The notes under the pieces are model-generated. The model saw nothing but the letters and a program-made list of their open reading frames with translations, did no database searches and was not told the origin of the DNA. This document shows positions 24,044 through 32,358 of a stretch of 64,000 nucleotides of DNA, piece by piece. The stretch is from Armatimonas sp043757465 (GTDB lineage: Bacteria > Armatimonadota > Armatimonadia > Armatimonadales > Armatimonadaceae), in contig NZ_JAYVPL010000053.1 in assembly GCF_043757465.1 (NCBI RefSeq), positions 1 through 64,000 on the forward strand, read 5' to 3'. Made by a program: the position numbers and the translations under genes. Within the stretch, counting starts at the first letter, position 1. Each line of letters begins with the position of its first letter.

Positions 24044-25405
24044 GCTCCGTTTTCCTAGATCAAGGCTGTAGATCGTACCGATCAGGGTCTTCTCCGCGCC
24101 TCCTGTATCACCGCGCTGGGCGGCTTGGGTGGCCATCTGGACGGTTTTCGCGGCCTCGGTGTTGCCTTGCTGGGTGAACATCTGCTGCGTTTTATTGAGA
24201 GCCGCTGTCAGATCCGCGAGGTTGAGCTGCTGAGTGCGCATCCCCATCATCGTTTTCTCGAGGTCACGTGCGGCCTGCATGGAGCTGAGCTCTTGGGCAA
24301 CTAACGGATCAGCTCCCGACGGCACTCGGGACGCGTCTCCGGTGAACTCGACTACGGCGTTGGCGGTGAGCGTCTCGCGCTGCCCGGTCGCGCCATCGTC
24401 CCAGGAGAGGATCACTTTCGCGGTGCGGAAGCTCGCCACGGCGTGCGGGTCGTAGTCCACTTCCCAGAGCTTGGTCACCGTTGCGCCGCGCTCGATATCG
24501 GGGAGGGTGATGGCGGCGTGACGTGCGCCTAGCTCGGGCGGGGAGCCGTAGCACTGGCGCACGGTGACCCCGCGTGGGAGCGTGAGGGTAAGCCGTATGT
24601 TCTTCGCAGTGACGCCTAAGATGGTCAGCATCTCTTTTTGAAAGACCTCGGGGATCTGCTCGGGGCGCTCGATGTAGTAGTAGTTCCCCCCCGAGCGGCG
24701 GGCGATCCCAGCCATGAGCTCCTCGTTGTACTCTGGCCCAAAACCCAGCGCAGTGACCGTGATACCACGCGCTTTCAGATCCGCCACTTGCTGGACAATG
24801 CTCCCAAAGTCCTTTAGTCCCGCCGTCGGCTCGCCGTCGGTAAGTAATAAAACACGGGTGACGTAGCCCGCCATTGGCACCGACGCGACTTGGGAGCCGC
24901 CTGCATAAAGCCCATCAAAGAGATTCGTCGTGGTTCCAGCAACAATGCGCTGGATGTGCTGCTTGATGAGATTCGGGTCCGTCACACGCCGCGCGGGCAT
25001 GAGCACCTCAACCGACTCTTCAAAAGTGACGATGGAGAGTACATCATCGGGGGTGAGTAGATCAACGACATGCTCGCAGGCTTTCTTGACGTACTGAATC
25101 GGCGAGCCATCCATCGAGCCAGAGCGGTCAATCACCAGGCAGACATTGACCGGCAACCGCTTATGGCCCCCCCCGCCCCCAAGATTGGGGGAGCTTGCCG
25201 CCGAGATTTGTGTCAGCACGTGCGCCCGTGTCCGATCTCCCGCAAAGGCGTAGCGATTACTCACCCGCACACTGAGCGCCAGCGACGGGCCGCCCCCTTG
25301 GCCCCCGCCCGGCGAGGGAAATCCCATCACGGTTGGCTGAGCCATCTGCGTTCGGTTGGGATCGCCTCCCAGCATTGTCGGATTCACGCGAATTGTCTGA
25401 TCCAT
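24041..25405 (-). CDS. vWA-domain protein with FHA-ligand-like N-terminus
   Basis: 454 residues. The vWA domain (about 90-265) has the MIDAS motif VIDRSGSMDGS, a Thr in the TTNLFDGLY region and LLTDGEPT. The C-terminal part (beta-rich then helical, EKTMMGMRTQQLNLADLT) resembles Ca-activated chloride channel-like bacterial proteins. The first 30 residues (TIRVNPTMLGGDPNRTQMAQ) are unstructured and rich in Thr near acidic or Gly residues, as in phosphothreonine peptides recognised by FHA domains. It lies among three FHA genes. A repeat upstream ends in TAGGA about 7 nt from the ATG. Two Pro/Gly stretches come from C/G repeats (25163-25192, 25287-25320). Confidence 0.8.
   Translation of the reverse strand: MDQTIRVNPTMLGGDPNRTQMAQPTVMGFPSPGGGQGGGPSLALSVRVSNRYAFAGDRTRAHVLTQISAASSPNLGGGGGHKRLPVNVCLVIDRSGSMDGSPIQYVKKACEHVVDLLTPDDVLSIVTFEESVEVLMPARRVTDPNLIKQHIQRIVAGTTTNLFDGLYAGGSQVASVPMAGYVTRVLLLTDGEPTAGLKDFGSIVQQVADLKARGITVTALGFGPEYNEELMAGIARRSGGNYYYIERPEQIPEVFQKEMLTILGVTAKNIRLTLTLPRGVTVRQCYGSPPELGARHAAITLPDIERGATVTKLWEVDYDPHAVASFRTAKVILSWDDGATGQRETLTANAVVEFTGDASRVPSGADPLVAQELSSMQAARDLEKTMMGMRTQQLNLADLTAALNKTQQMFTQQGNTEAAKTVQMATQAAQRGDTGGAEKTLIGTIYSLDLGKRS
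25163..25192. repeat. C/G repeat, in frame inside vWA gene
   Basis: A C-run (about 25167-25180), AAGATT, then a G-run. It encodes SSPNLGGGGGH in the vWA gene, just before the first vWA strand. Confidence 0.5.
25287..25320. repeat. C/G repeat, in frame inside vWA gene
   Basis: GGGCCGCCCCCTTGGCCCCC followed by GCCCGGCGAGGG. It encodes FPSPGGGQGGGPS, the linker after the Thr-rich N-terminus. Confidence 0.5.
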
Positions 25406-25412
25406 ATTTTTT

Positions 25413-25452
25413 CCTACCCCCTAACCCCCGCCCGGCGGGGGGACAACGAGGA
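25413..25452. repeat. C/G palindromic repeat between two FHA-cluster genes
   Basis: CCTACCCCCTAACCCCCGCC, CGGCGGGGGGACAACGAGG. The palindrome CCCCCGCCCGGCGGGGGG is at its centre. The minus-strand end reads TAGGA and serves as the ribosome-binding site of the vWA gene. Confidence 0.7.
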
Positions 25453-25453
25453 C

Positions 25454-26776
25454 TTATTCTACTTTCAGTGTACTGGTACCAATCACGATCTGATCGCCCG
25501 GGGCGAGTGCGACTCGGGTGATGCGCTGGCCGTTGACGAATGTCCCGTTGGTGCTTCCTAAGTCTTCCAGCGCCACGCCGCCACTGTCACTGACTAGCTG
25601 TGCATGCCGCCGTGACGCTTTGGTGTCGGCGGGGAGCGCGGCGCCATTGCCAGGGTCGCGCCCAAAGACCAGCCCGGCAAGGAGCGCAAAGCTCTGCCCT
25701 GAGTGCGGCCCCGCCACCACGAGCAATCTGCCTCCCCCCCGGCCCCCGCCGGGCGGGGGAGTTTGTGGAATGGCATATGGCGACACGCCCGGCTGCGCTA
25801 CGGGAATGGCAGGCGCTTGCTTGATGTCGCGGTTCTCCAGCACCGTGCGCTGGCGGACTTGTTTCTCAAAGAACACCAGCACTCGGTCCACGATCTGGAT
25901 CTGGTCGCCCGAGCGCACTTTCTGCTCAGTATTTATCTTCGCGCCATTGACCAGCACACCGATTGGCGACTCGCCCGTGTCGCGCACGGCGTAGCCGCCG
26001 CTGGGAAGCGCGACCAGCAGTGCGTGGCTGCGCCCGATCTGCGCGTTGCCAAAAAGAGGGATGTCGCACAGCTCACTTCTGCCGATCTTACTCTCCGATT
26101 TTTCTAAGAGAATCTCTTTGCTAAACTCATTGCGGCCCACTTGAATCTTCACCCAAGCTTCTTTGAGCCACTCTTGAACCAGTGCGATAAACAGCCCAAT
26201 CATCGCTCCCGTGATCACAAAGCCCAGCGTACGAGAGACCGCTCCCGCTCGAACTCCCGGCATCAGATACGGCGCGATCTCAAATACCGCCCCGCCTAGC
26301 AAGCCGCCGATCGCGCCGCCGATCAGGCCATTGCGCCCCACTCGGATACTCTGTTTACGCCAGCCCTCGGCGGTTCCGGCCAGCGCCCCGATAAAGCACC
26401 AGCCCAGCCCCCGGGCGATCACATTGCCCAAAAATGCTAGCGGATTGCGGGCTTTTTCCACATAGAGCGGGGCAAAGACCGCCATCCCAAACGTGATCCC
26501 GACAAACCCGGCAGCAACTCCAATCCCCAACCCGAAGCCCACAGCACGCACCCAGTCACGAGTGCCCGAGGCCAGATTGTTTGCGACACCAAAGAGCGCT
26601 CCCAGAAAGCCTCCAAAACACACCGCGGCACTGGTCGTGTTGTTCAGGTCGGTCTTGGTAGGTGGCCACTGGTCCGTGATGCGCAGGATTCCGGTGATAT
26701 CCGTGAGGAAGACGACAAGAAGCCCTGCGGCGGCTCCCGCCAGCAGAAAGAGCAGGATACGTGAGGGGAAGTTCAT
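25454..26776 (-). CDS. multi-pass membrane protein with two FHA domains
   Basis: 440 residues. Residues 1-210 carry about six hydrophobic helices, several Gly-rich (LLFLLAGAAAGLLVVFLTD, GGAIGGLLGGAVFEIAPYL). A cytoplasmic FHA domain follows at about 215-300 (KIGRSELCDIPLFGNAQIGRSHALLV), then a Pro/Gly linker from a C/G repeat, then a second FHA at about 365-440 (FGRDPGNGAALPADTKASRRHAQLV, LEDLGSTNGTFVNGQ). The start at MNFPSRI (26776) is preferred because the longer frame would run into the upstream repeat. It may tether phosphoprotein signalling to the membrane. Unknown pathway. Confidence 0.8.
   Translation of the reverse strand: MNFPSRILLFLLAGAAAGLLVVFLTDITGILRITDQWPPTKTDLNNTTSAAVCFGGFLGALFGVANNLASGTRDWVRAVGFGLGIGVAAGFVGITFGMAVFAPLYVEKARNPLAFLGNVIARGLGWCFIGALAGTAEGWRKQSIRVGRNGLIGGAIGGLLGGAVFEIAPYLMPGVRAGAVSRTLGFVITGAMIGLFIALVQEWLKEAWVKIQVGRNEFSKEILLEKSESKIGRSELCDIPLFGNAQIGRSHALLVALPSGGYAVRDTGESPIGVLVNGAKINTEQKVRSGDQIQIVDRVLVFFEKQVRQRTVLENRDIKQAPAIPVAQPGVSPYAIPQTPPPGGGRGGGRLLVVAGPHSGQSFALLAGLVFGRDPGNGAALPADTKASRRHAQLVSDSGGVALEDLGSTNGTFVNGQRITRVALAPGDQIVIGTSTLKVE
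25731..25762. repeat. C/G palindromic repeat, in frame inside FHA membrane gene
   Basis: A C-run, GGCCCCCGCCGGGCGGGGG. It encodes the linker TPPPGGGRGGGR between the two FHA domains. Confidence 0.65.
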
Positions 26777-26780
26777 TTTG

Positions 26781-26866
26781 CCCGCCCCCCATCCCCCGTC
26801 CAACGGGGGGGATATGCGGAAAATTCCTTATTGTCCCCCCGCCGGGCGGGGGTCAGGGGGTCAGAC
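26781..26866. repeat. double C/G palindromic repeat between FHA genes
   Basis: Two palindromes: GCCCCCCATCCCCCGTCCAA then a G-run, and after an A/T-rich spacer CCCCCCGCCGGGCGGGGG plus TCAGGGGGTCAGAC. It fills the whole gap between the two FHA genes. Confidence 0.7.
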
Positions 26867-27706
26867 TCACGCTTCATAGCGTAACCTCGACGAGCCGATC
26901 TTAATCTCATCGCCGTGGGAGAGGGTCTGTGGAGTAGTGAGGCGCTGGCCGTTGATAAAGGTCCCATTGGCGGAGCCGCTATCGGCGAGCTCCCAGCCGG
27001 TGCCCGTGGGCAGAAAAAGGGCGTGCTTGCGGCTGACGGTGCTATCGGTGGGGAGGGAGAGGGCGTTGTCGGGTTCCCGGCCAACGCTGAGAGCGTCCAT
27101 GAGCGGAATGACTTTCCCAGCGGCAGGGCCACTGTAGCCCACGAGCTTGGGTTGCCCCGTGGGGGCAGGCAGTGGCGGCGCACTCGTCGCTCCACTGGCA
27201 ATGGCGACGCCTGCGGGGGCTGCTCCTGCCGAGGGTAAGTCCGAGAGGGAGGGCATGGGCGGGAGCGGGGCCACAGCGGGCTTGCCAATGGGCGCGGTGG
27301 CGGGGGGCGCTTCCTGCGGTAGCTCCACCCCGAGCTGCTTGAACGCTCCGGTAACCGTCACCCCTTTGCTTTTTAGTGCACGCCAACCAAAGAAGCCACC
27401 CCCGACAAGAATCGCTAGCCCGAGCCAGCCCGCGATCAGGCTACTGCTATTGTTTTGTTCCGGCTCTTTCTCACGCAACACGACCACAACCGGGGCAGGA
27501 GTCGCCACAGGCGCGGGGGTAGCAGTCGGAGAAGCGGCAGGCGCGGGCGTCGCAGCTTTTGGATCGGGTGTCGGGGTGGCTTTTTGTGGCGTCGGGGTGG
27601 CGGCGAGCGCTGTTTTAGGGGGCTCCAGCTTGGGCGCAGGCGTCGGTGTTTGTGCCTGCGTGCTGGTGGCAAGTAAGAAAGCAAGTGCCGTCAGTTGTGT
27701 CTTCAT
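26867..27706 (-). CDS. exported or anchored single-FHA protein
   Basis: 279 residues. The signal-like N-terminus is MKTQLTALAFLLATSTQAQ. A Pro/Thr/Ala low-complexity region follows, then a transmembrane helix at about 85-105 (SLIAGWLGLAILVGGGFFGW), another Pro-rich linker, and an FHA domain at about 190-279 (SVGREPDNALSLPTDSTVSRKHALF, SANGTFINGQ). The start overlaps the stop of the upstream NAD(P)HX repair gene (ATGA). The FHA would be cytoplasmic if only the internal helix spans the membrane. Confidence 0.75.
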   Translation of the reverse strand: MKTQLTALAFLLATSTQAQTPTPAPKLEPPKTALAATPTPQKATPTPDPKAATPAPAASPTATPAPVATPAPVVVVLREKEPEQNNSSSLIAGWLGLAILVGGGFFGWRALKSKGVTVTGAFKQLGVELPQEAPPATAPIGKPAVAPLPPMPSLSDLPSAGAAPAGVAIASGATSAPPLPAPTGQPKLVGYSGPAAGKVIPLMDALSVGREPDNALSLPTDSTVSRKHALFLPTGTGWELADSGSANGTFINGQRLTTPQTLSHGDEIKIGSSRLRYEA

Positions 27707-29217
27707 AGGTCGCAAATATCCCCCGATTCTAAGTGCTGCCGCACGGCGGGCAGGGCATCCCGAATCTCACCGGCAAGTGCCCCTGCGAGCAGCGATTCCC
27801 CTGCCAGTGCGTGCCAGGTGGCTCCACAGCGAGCGGCCTCTGTGGCAGAGAGGCCCTGTGCGAGCAACGCGGCTATCACGCCGGTTAGCACATCGCCGCT
27901 TCCTGCCGTCGCCAACGTCACCGAACCCTCGCGGTTGTAGTATAGCCGACCGGAGGGGGTTCCGACCAAAGTTCGTGCGCCTTTGAGCAGAGTCACGGAG
28001 CCAAAAGTGTGTGCGCAGCGCAGCGCGGCCTGGGTTCGGTGCGCCTGGACGTCCGCAGTGGGGACTCCCAGCAGTCGGCCCAGCTCGCCCGGATGCGGTG
28101 TCAGGACACGCTCACGCCCCGTAAGAGTTTGGAGCAGCACGGCTTTTTGCGCGATGGCATTGAGCCCATCGGCGTCTATTACCAGAGGAAGTTTGGTGTT
28201 CTTGAGCAGGGCTTCCACAAAGCCTTGCACCGCCTCGCTCGCCGCTAGCCCGGGGCCGAGCGCAAGGGCATCGGTGCGCTCTAAAAGCGGCAAGAGCGCG
28301 GCAAGTGCTCCAGAGCCACCGTGCGTGCCCTCCGGTGTCTCGGGCAGGGGGCGCACCACCACTTCGGCAGAGAGCGCGGCGACCGTCGCGACCAGACTCT
28401 CGGGGACGGCCAAGTAGACCAGCCCGGCTCCTGCACGAAGCGCCGCCGTCGCCGCCAGAACGGCAGCCCCCGCCATGCCGCGTGAACCCGCCACAACCAG
28501 CACGGTTCCAAACGCGCCTTTGTTGGCATCGCGGCCTTGTGTGCGCCGAGGAAGGGTTTCTTTTACCCAGCTTGCTGTGGTCAGCTCCTGGGTTGGAGGG
28601 GTGAGAATCGGCAGTCCAATCTCGGCGACAGTCACTTTGCCCGCGTACTCTGCGCCCGGATAGAGTAAGAGGCCGGGCTTGAGCGCCGCCAGCGTGAGCG
28701 TTTTCTGCGCCCGAATCGCCAGCCCCTCAACCACTTCCCCCGTGTCGGCATCCACTCCCGACGGCAGGTCGCAGGCTAGAATCGGCACCCCGGAGGCATT
28801 CGCGGCGACAATCGCCGCCGCCGTCACGCCCTCGGGCTTGCCACGTGCACCCGTTCCCAGCAGACAGTCCACCAGTAAGTCGTAGCCCGTGAGTGGCGCA
28901 TTTTTCAGCGGTAGTATCGTCACGCCACAGGCACGGAGCGAAGCAAAGTGGAGGGCGGCATCGCCTCGAAGCTCCCTCTCTTCTCCCGTCAACAGAACCG
29001 AGATCTCTTTTCCCGCCACCGCGAGATGCCTTGCCGCGACAAACCCATCCCCGCCGTTGTTGCCCTTGCCACAGAGAAACGCCACGCGCTGTGCTCCCTC
29101 ACACGCCCGCGCGAGTGCCTCCCCCGCCGACTGCATCAGGCAGGCGTTCGGAATCCCCAGGTTCTCAATGGCCTGACGATCCGCCTCCCGCAGCTCCGCC
29201 GCCGTCGCGATTCTCAT
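27703..29217 (-). CDS. nnr: bifunctional NAD(P)H-hydrate epimerase / ADP- or ATP-dependent dehydratase
   Basis: A 504-residue metabolite-repair enzyme. The N-terminal epimerase (YjeF_N, about 1-210) has RIATAAELREADRQAIENLG, CGKGNNGGDGFVAARHL and LACDLPSGVDADTGEV. The C-terminal ribokinase-like dehydratase (about 225-500) has GSRGMAGAAVLAATAALRAGAGLV, TPHPGELGRLL and GSGDVLTGVIAALLAQG. Both halves look complete. It converts R- and S-NAD(P)HX back to NAD(P)H. It is first in the minus-strand run leading into the FHA cluster and is translationally coupled to it by ATGA. Confidence 0.93.
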   Translation of the reverse strand: MRIATAAELREADRQAIENLGIPNACLMQSAGEALARACEGAQRVAFLCGKGNNGGDGFVAARHLAVAGKEISVLLTGEERELRGDAALHFASLRACGVTILPLKNAPLTGYDLLVDCLLGTGARGKPEGVTAAAIVAANASGVPILACDLPSGVDADTGEVVEGLAIRAQKTLTLAALKPGLLLYPGAEYAGKVTVAEIGLPILTPPTQELTTASWVKETLPRRTQGRDANKGAFGTVLVVAGSRGMAGAAVLAATAALRAGAGLVYLAVPESLVATVAALSAEVVVRPLPETPEGTHGGSGALAALLPLLERTDALALGPGLAASEAVQGFVEALLKNTKLPLVIDADGLNAIAQKAVLLQTLTGRERVLTPHPGELGRLLGVPTADVQAHRTQAALRCAHTFGSVTLLKGARTLVGTPSGRLYYNREGSVTLATAGSGDVLTGVIAALLAQGLSATEAARCGATWHALAGESLLAGALAGEIRDALPAVRQHLESGDICDL

Positions 29218-29276
29218 GGTGCGCTTCCCAAAACCTCCGAAAAAACCAGAGGTTTCTTATGGACAGTATTCCGGTT

Positions 29277-30014
29277 TCATTTGTTCCAAGCCGAAGGCTC
29301 ACTGACGCCTACGTTTGTGTGGGCGGAACCCGCGAGGACGGCCCAGCCGTAGATGCAATCGCGCTCGCCGACACGCACGGCCCAGCCGGCATCGCCGTAG
29401 CTGTAGTGCCAGAACTCCTCGGCGCAGTTGGAAAACCCAGCGGCGAGCATCGCGGCAAAGAGAATCTCGCGGTGGCGAACGGCTTTCTCGCTGAGGCCCG
29501 TGGCGAGGCTCCGCGCAGCCTTCCAGCCCGTGAGCGGCTTGCGCAGCTCGGCCTGCCTGCCCGAGGGAAGCAATAAATGGACATCCACGGCGGCTCCGGT
29601 GCAGTGGCCGGGGGGAGCAGGCTGATCATACGGCGCAAAGAAACGGCAGGTCTGGCGACGGAGGGTGGCGCGGCTCCACTCCGGGTGTTTTTCCGTCAGC
29701 TCCGCAAAGTACTTATCAAAGAGTGCCTGCTGTGTCTCTTTTCTGCGTAGCGCCGTCGTGACGTGTAGTCTGTAGCCCACCGGGAGCGCGGCCTGCGCAG
29801 CGTTCAGCTTCTCGGCAACACTTTGGCGTAAGTAGGGCAAGCACGTTCGGGCAACTCTCACGCCCGGGCAGTGCTTGCGGATGTCTAGCAGTGGCTCGCC
29901 GCACTCGCGCTCCTTGATGCGATTGAGCGCGGCAATCGGCTCGGGGCCACTCACGGCACGAAGCTGAGCGACCAGCTCAGGGTCAAAGGTGGCAGTTCGC
30001 AGACGGCGCGGCAT
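29277..30014 (-). CDS. VanX-like D-Ala-D-Ala dipeptidase (peptidase M15D)
   Basis: A 245-residue zinc dipeptidase-like protein. Key residues are in GHCTGAAVDVHLL near 137-149 (His and Asp zinc ligands) and EEFWHYSYGD near 213-222 (catalytic Glu and His ligand). ALRRKETQQALFDKYF is the conserved arginine-containing helix. There is no signal peptide, so it acts in the cytoplasm, where D-Ala-D-Ala or other short dipeptides would be recycled. No vanH/vanA neighbours are present, so a vancomycin-resistance role is not supported. A TACACT hexamer lies 8 nt upstream of the ATG. Confidence 0.85.
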   Translation of the reverse strand: MPRRLRTATFDPELVAQLRAVSGPEPIAALNRIKERECGEPLLDIRKHCPGVRVARTCLPYLRQSVAEKLNAAQAALPVGYRLHVTTALRRKETQQALFDKYFAELTEKHPEWSRATLRRQTCRFFAPYDQPAPPGHCTGAAVDVHLLLPSGRQAELRKPLTGWKAARSLATGLSEKAVRHREILFAAMLAAGFSNCAEEFWHYSYGDAGWAVRVGERDCIYGWAVLAGSAHTNVGVSEPSAWNK

Positions 30015-30022
30015 GATGTCCT

Positions 30023-30040
30023 AGTGTACCCGGGTACAAT
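30023..30040. promoter_or_regulatory. divergent promoters around GTACCCGGGTAC palindrome
   Basis: Plus-strand TACAAT (30035-30040) is 6 nt before the ATG at 30047. Minus-strand TACACT (30023-30028) is 8 nt before the ATG at 30014. A perfect 12-bp palindrome at 30026-30037 joins the two and could be an operator or simply the shared -10 core. Confidence 0.5.
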
Positions 30041-30046
30041 CCCCCC

Positions 30047-31168
30047 ATGTTTGACTGGCGGCTACACACACGGATTGTCTGCGGGGCGGGGGCACTCGCG
30101 CAGCTTGGGGAGCTCACGCGGGGGCTGGGGAGGCGGGCGCTGCTCGTCACCGACCCGGGAATCGTTCAGGCGGGACACGCGGCGCGGGCAGAGACCTTCC
30201 TGAGTGCGGCGGGCGTGGCAACCGCTGTCTTCGCCGCGGTCCATGAGAACCCGACCACAGACGATGTGGAGGCGTGCCTGGAAATAGCCCGGCAGTTTCG
30301 TCCCGAGGTACTGATTGCACTGGGCGGCGGCTCCGCGATGGACACGGCCAAAGGGACAAATTTTATCCTCACCAACGGTGGTCCTCTCCGTGATTTCTGG
30401 GTCGCCAGCCCAGTGCGTCGAGGTTTCGCAAGCCCCCTCCTACCCTCTATTGCTATCCCTACCACGGCGGGTACCGGCAGCGAGGTGCAGTGCCATGCGC
30501 TTATCGCCGATGCCACAACCCATGCTAAGATGGCGCTGGGAGAGACCGGCGCGGAGCCAACGATTGCGCTTCTTGATCCTGAGCTGACCCTCTCGCTCCC
30601 CCGAGGCGTGACCGCCAATGTCGGGATAGATGCGCTGGTGCACGCCATCGAGACCGCCGTCACCAAACCCCGCACCCCGCTCTCGCTGCTCTTCTCTCAT
30701 GAAGCGTTCCGGCTCCTCTCAGCAAGCTTTGGCTTGGTACTGAGGGAGCCGAACAATCTTGAGGCGCGGGAGGGGATGCTACTGGGCTCCACCTGGGCGG
30801 GCCTGGCAATTGAGTACTCCATGCTGGGTATCGCCCACTCGCTGGCGAACCCTCTCACGGCGCACTTTGGCACGGTACACGGACAAGCCGTTGGAGTGAT
30901 GCTCCCGCACGTCATCCGGTTTAATGCACAATACCCCGCCGCCCACCGTGCCTACGAGGCCTTGGGCCACACGCCTGAAGCGCTCGCCACGCTTGTGACA
31001 GGTTGGCTGGAGCAGGCACAGATGCACACCACCCTGACCGAGTGCGGCATTACCGAATCCTTGCTGCCCACCCTCGCCGCCGAAGCCGCTCGTCAATGGA
31101 CCGCCACGTTCAACCCACGCTCCGTCACGGTTTCTGATCTCGAGATGCTATACCGAGCAGCACTCTAG
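30047..31168 (+). CDS. iron-containing alcohol dehydrogenase
   Basis: A 373-residue group III dehydrogenase. The NAD-binding GGGSAMDTAKG is at about 91-101 and IPTTAGTGSEVQCHALI near 140. The iron ligands are in the region ANVGIDALVHAIE (Asp, His) and in HSLANPLTAHFGTVHGQAVGVMLPHV (His residues). Substrates in this family include 1,2-propanediol/lactaldehyde, butanol and glycerol. The nearby rhamnose-related genes make lactaldehyde plausible, but this is inference. A palindromic repeat lies directly downstream. Confidence 0.9.
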   Translation: MFDWRLHTRIVCGAGALAQLGELTRGLGRRALLVTDPGIVQAGHAARAETFLSAAGVATAVFAAVHENPTTDDVEACLEIARQFRPEVLIALGGGSAMDTAKGTNFILTNGGPLRDFWVASPVRRGFASPLLPSIAIPTTAGTGSEVQCHALIADATTHAKMALGETGAEPTIALLDPELTLSLPRGVTANVGIDALVHAIETAVTKPRTPLSLLFSHEAFRLLSASFGLVLREPNNLEAREGMLLGSTWAGLAIEYSMLGIAHSLANPLTAHFGTVHGQAVGVMLPHVIRFNAQYPAAHRAYEALGHTPEALATLVTGWLEQAQMHTTLTECGITESLLPTLAAEAARQWTATFNPRSVTVSDLEMLYRAAL

Positions 31169-31179
31169 CCAGTCTCCTA

Positions 31180-31245
31180 GTAACCTCTCCCCCTTCCCCA
31201 AGGAGCCTGCGACTGCCCGGGGGAGGGGGCAGGGGGAGGGGTTAC
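31180..31245. repeat. C/G palindromic repeat between convergent genes
   Basis: GTAACCTCTCCCCCTTCCCC on the left and AGGGGGAGGGGTTAC on the right (one mismatch between the outer 15-bp arms). The right end, read on the minus strand, gives the TAA stop of the Gfo/Idh/MocA gene. Confidence 0.8.
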
Positions 31246-32303
31246 CACGGCACGGGCGCACTTGTGACTGTCTCGCCGCTGGTAGCGGCGCGGTCCATTA
31301 AGATGCCCAAGTAGTGGTCGTGGCAGCCCTCGGCGAGGCCGTAGTAGCCGGGGCCACCCGTGGCGTACTCCGCCATGCGCACCAGGCACTCCGCAATCGC
31401 GATCTCATCATCGGCGAGGCGGGCGAGCGGGAAAGGGTTCTCATAGACCCACTCGGTGCCCGCACTGTAGCCTTTGTGGAACGCGCCCTCAAGATTGCCT
31501 CGGTGCCCGGCATCCTCGCGGCGCAAAGTCAGCGCGACCGGCGTTTTATAGTCGAGCAGTAGCCGTACCGTTTCGTCACAAATCTCCCCACGCTCGCCAC
31601 GCACGAGCACACGCTGGCTGCGAATATAGGAAAAATACTGGTCGCCCGTAAAATCAAACACCCCAAGCTTGCCGCTCTCAAAATTCAGCCACGCCAGCGT
31701 CTGGCCCGACGGCATGACTTTCTCTTCCAGGGGGCCGCCGTTGCGACCCGGGCTACTGAGAATCGGCGACGTGAACTTCTGCGCTCGAATGGTCACGGGC
31801 TCAAAGCCAGTATCCAAGTACCGACGGATCAGCGCCATGCCGTGGTAGCCGTGCACCGCCGAGACCTGCGCCTGCGTCACGGTTCCGAGCTTCCCCGAGC
31901 GAGCAATGGCAATCCGGGCGGCGTGGTGCGGCTGGAACGGATACTGCTCCGCGATCTGCACTTTGGCCGTGCTGCCCACTTTTTCCCAGAGCGCCCGCAA
32001 CGCCTCTTCATTGGGCGCGGGCGGCGTCTCCGCCAGCACGGGCATGCTGCGCTCGGCGCACCAGACAATCAGCTCCGGTGTCACGGGCCACGGCACGGAG
32101 AGCACCAAAAAGTCGGGCTTCGCGGCTAATAACTCCTCCGGCGTGCGCACCGTCGGTACGCCCCACATCTTTGTCAGTGCCGCGCCTTTTTCCGCGCTTC
32201 GCGTCACAACTCCTGTCACTTCAAAGCGCTCTGGGAGTGCCTGTGCGATACGCATAAAGAACTCGGTGCGCCACCCGCCGCCCACAATGCCAAATCGGAT
32301 CAT
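31242..32303 (-). CDS. Gfo/Idh/MocA-family oxidoreductase
   Basis: A 353-residue NAD(P)-dependent sugar or inositol dehydrogenase-like protein. The Rossmann start is MIRFGIVGGGWRTEFFMRIAQ, with VTRSAEKGAAL after strand 2 and LVLSVPWPVT after strand 4. The usual EKP motif is replaced by AETPPAPN, so the catalytic Lys appears to be absent from its standard place. The C-terminal alpha/beta domain ends with a conserved-looking helix. Activity is therefore uncertain. It is divergent from the enolase-superfamily gene across 55 bp containing two leaderless promoters. Confidence 0.8.
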   Translation of the reverse strand: MIRFGIVGGGWRTEFFMRIAQALPERFEVTGVVTRSAEKGAALTKMWGVPTVRTPEELLAAKPDFLVLSVPWPVTPELIVWCAERSMPVLAETPPAPNEEALRALWEKVGSTAKVQIAEQYPFQPHHAARIAIARSGKLGTVTQAQVSAVHGYHGMALIRRYLDTGFEPVTIRAQKFTSPILSSPGRNGGPLEEKVMPSGQTLAWLNFESGKLGVFDFTGDQYFSYIRSQRVLVRGERGEICDETVRLLLDYKTPVALTLRREDAGHRGNLEGAFHKGYSAGTEWVYENPFPLARLADDEIAIAECLVRMAEYATGGPGYYGLAEGCHDHYLGILMDRAATSGETVTSAPVPW

Positions 32304-32309
32304 GCGAGG

Positions 32310-32315
32310 ATTGTA
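32310..32315 (-). promoter_or_regulatory. -10 TACAAT, leaderless start
   Basis: Read on the minus strand, TACAAT is 6 nt before the ATG at 32303. Confidence 0.55.
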
Positions 32316-32346
32316 CCAAAATTCCGTCCTCGTTCATGAGGGCAGG

Positions 32347-32352
32347 TATTAT
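32347..32352 (+). promoter_or_regulatory. -10 TATTAT, leaderless start
   Basis: TATTAT is 6 nt before the ATG at 32359 and supports that start over longer in-frame ones. Confidence 0.55.
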
Positions 32353-32358
32353 AGGCGT

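Noticed and set aside
27147..27986. 279-codon plus-strand ORF opposite the FHA and Nnr genes
   Set aside because: The composition is a mirror of the Pro/Ala-rich linkers on the other strand. The minus strand has clear FHA and Nnr motifs.
29277..30014. Vancomycin resistance locus
   Set aside because: The VanX-like gene has no vanH, vanA or vanRS neighbours. VanX/DdpX-type peptidases also serve peptide recycling.
31906..32358. Longer start of the enolase-superfamily gene
   Set aside because: It overlaps the divergent Gfo/Idh/MocA coding region. The ATG at 32359 has TATTAT 6 nt upstream and matches the family N-terminus.
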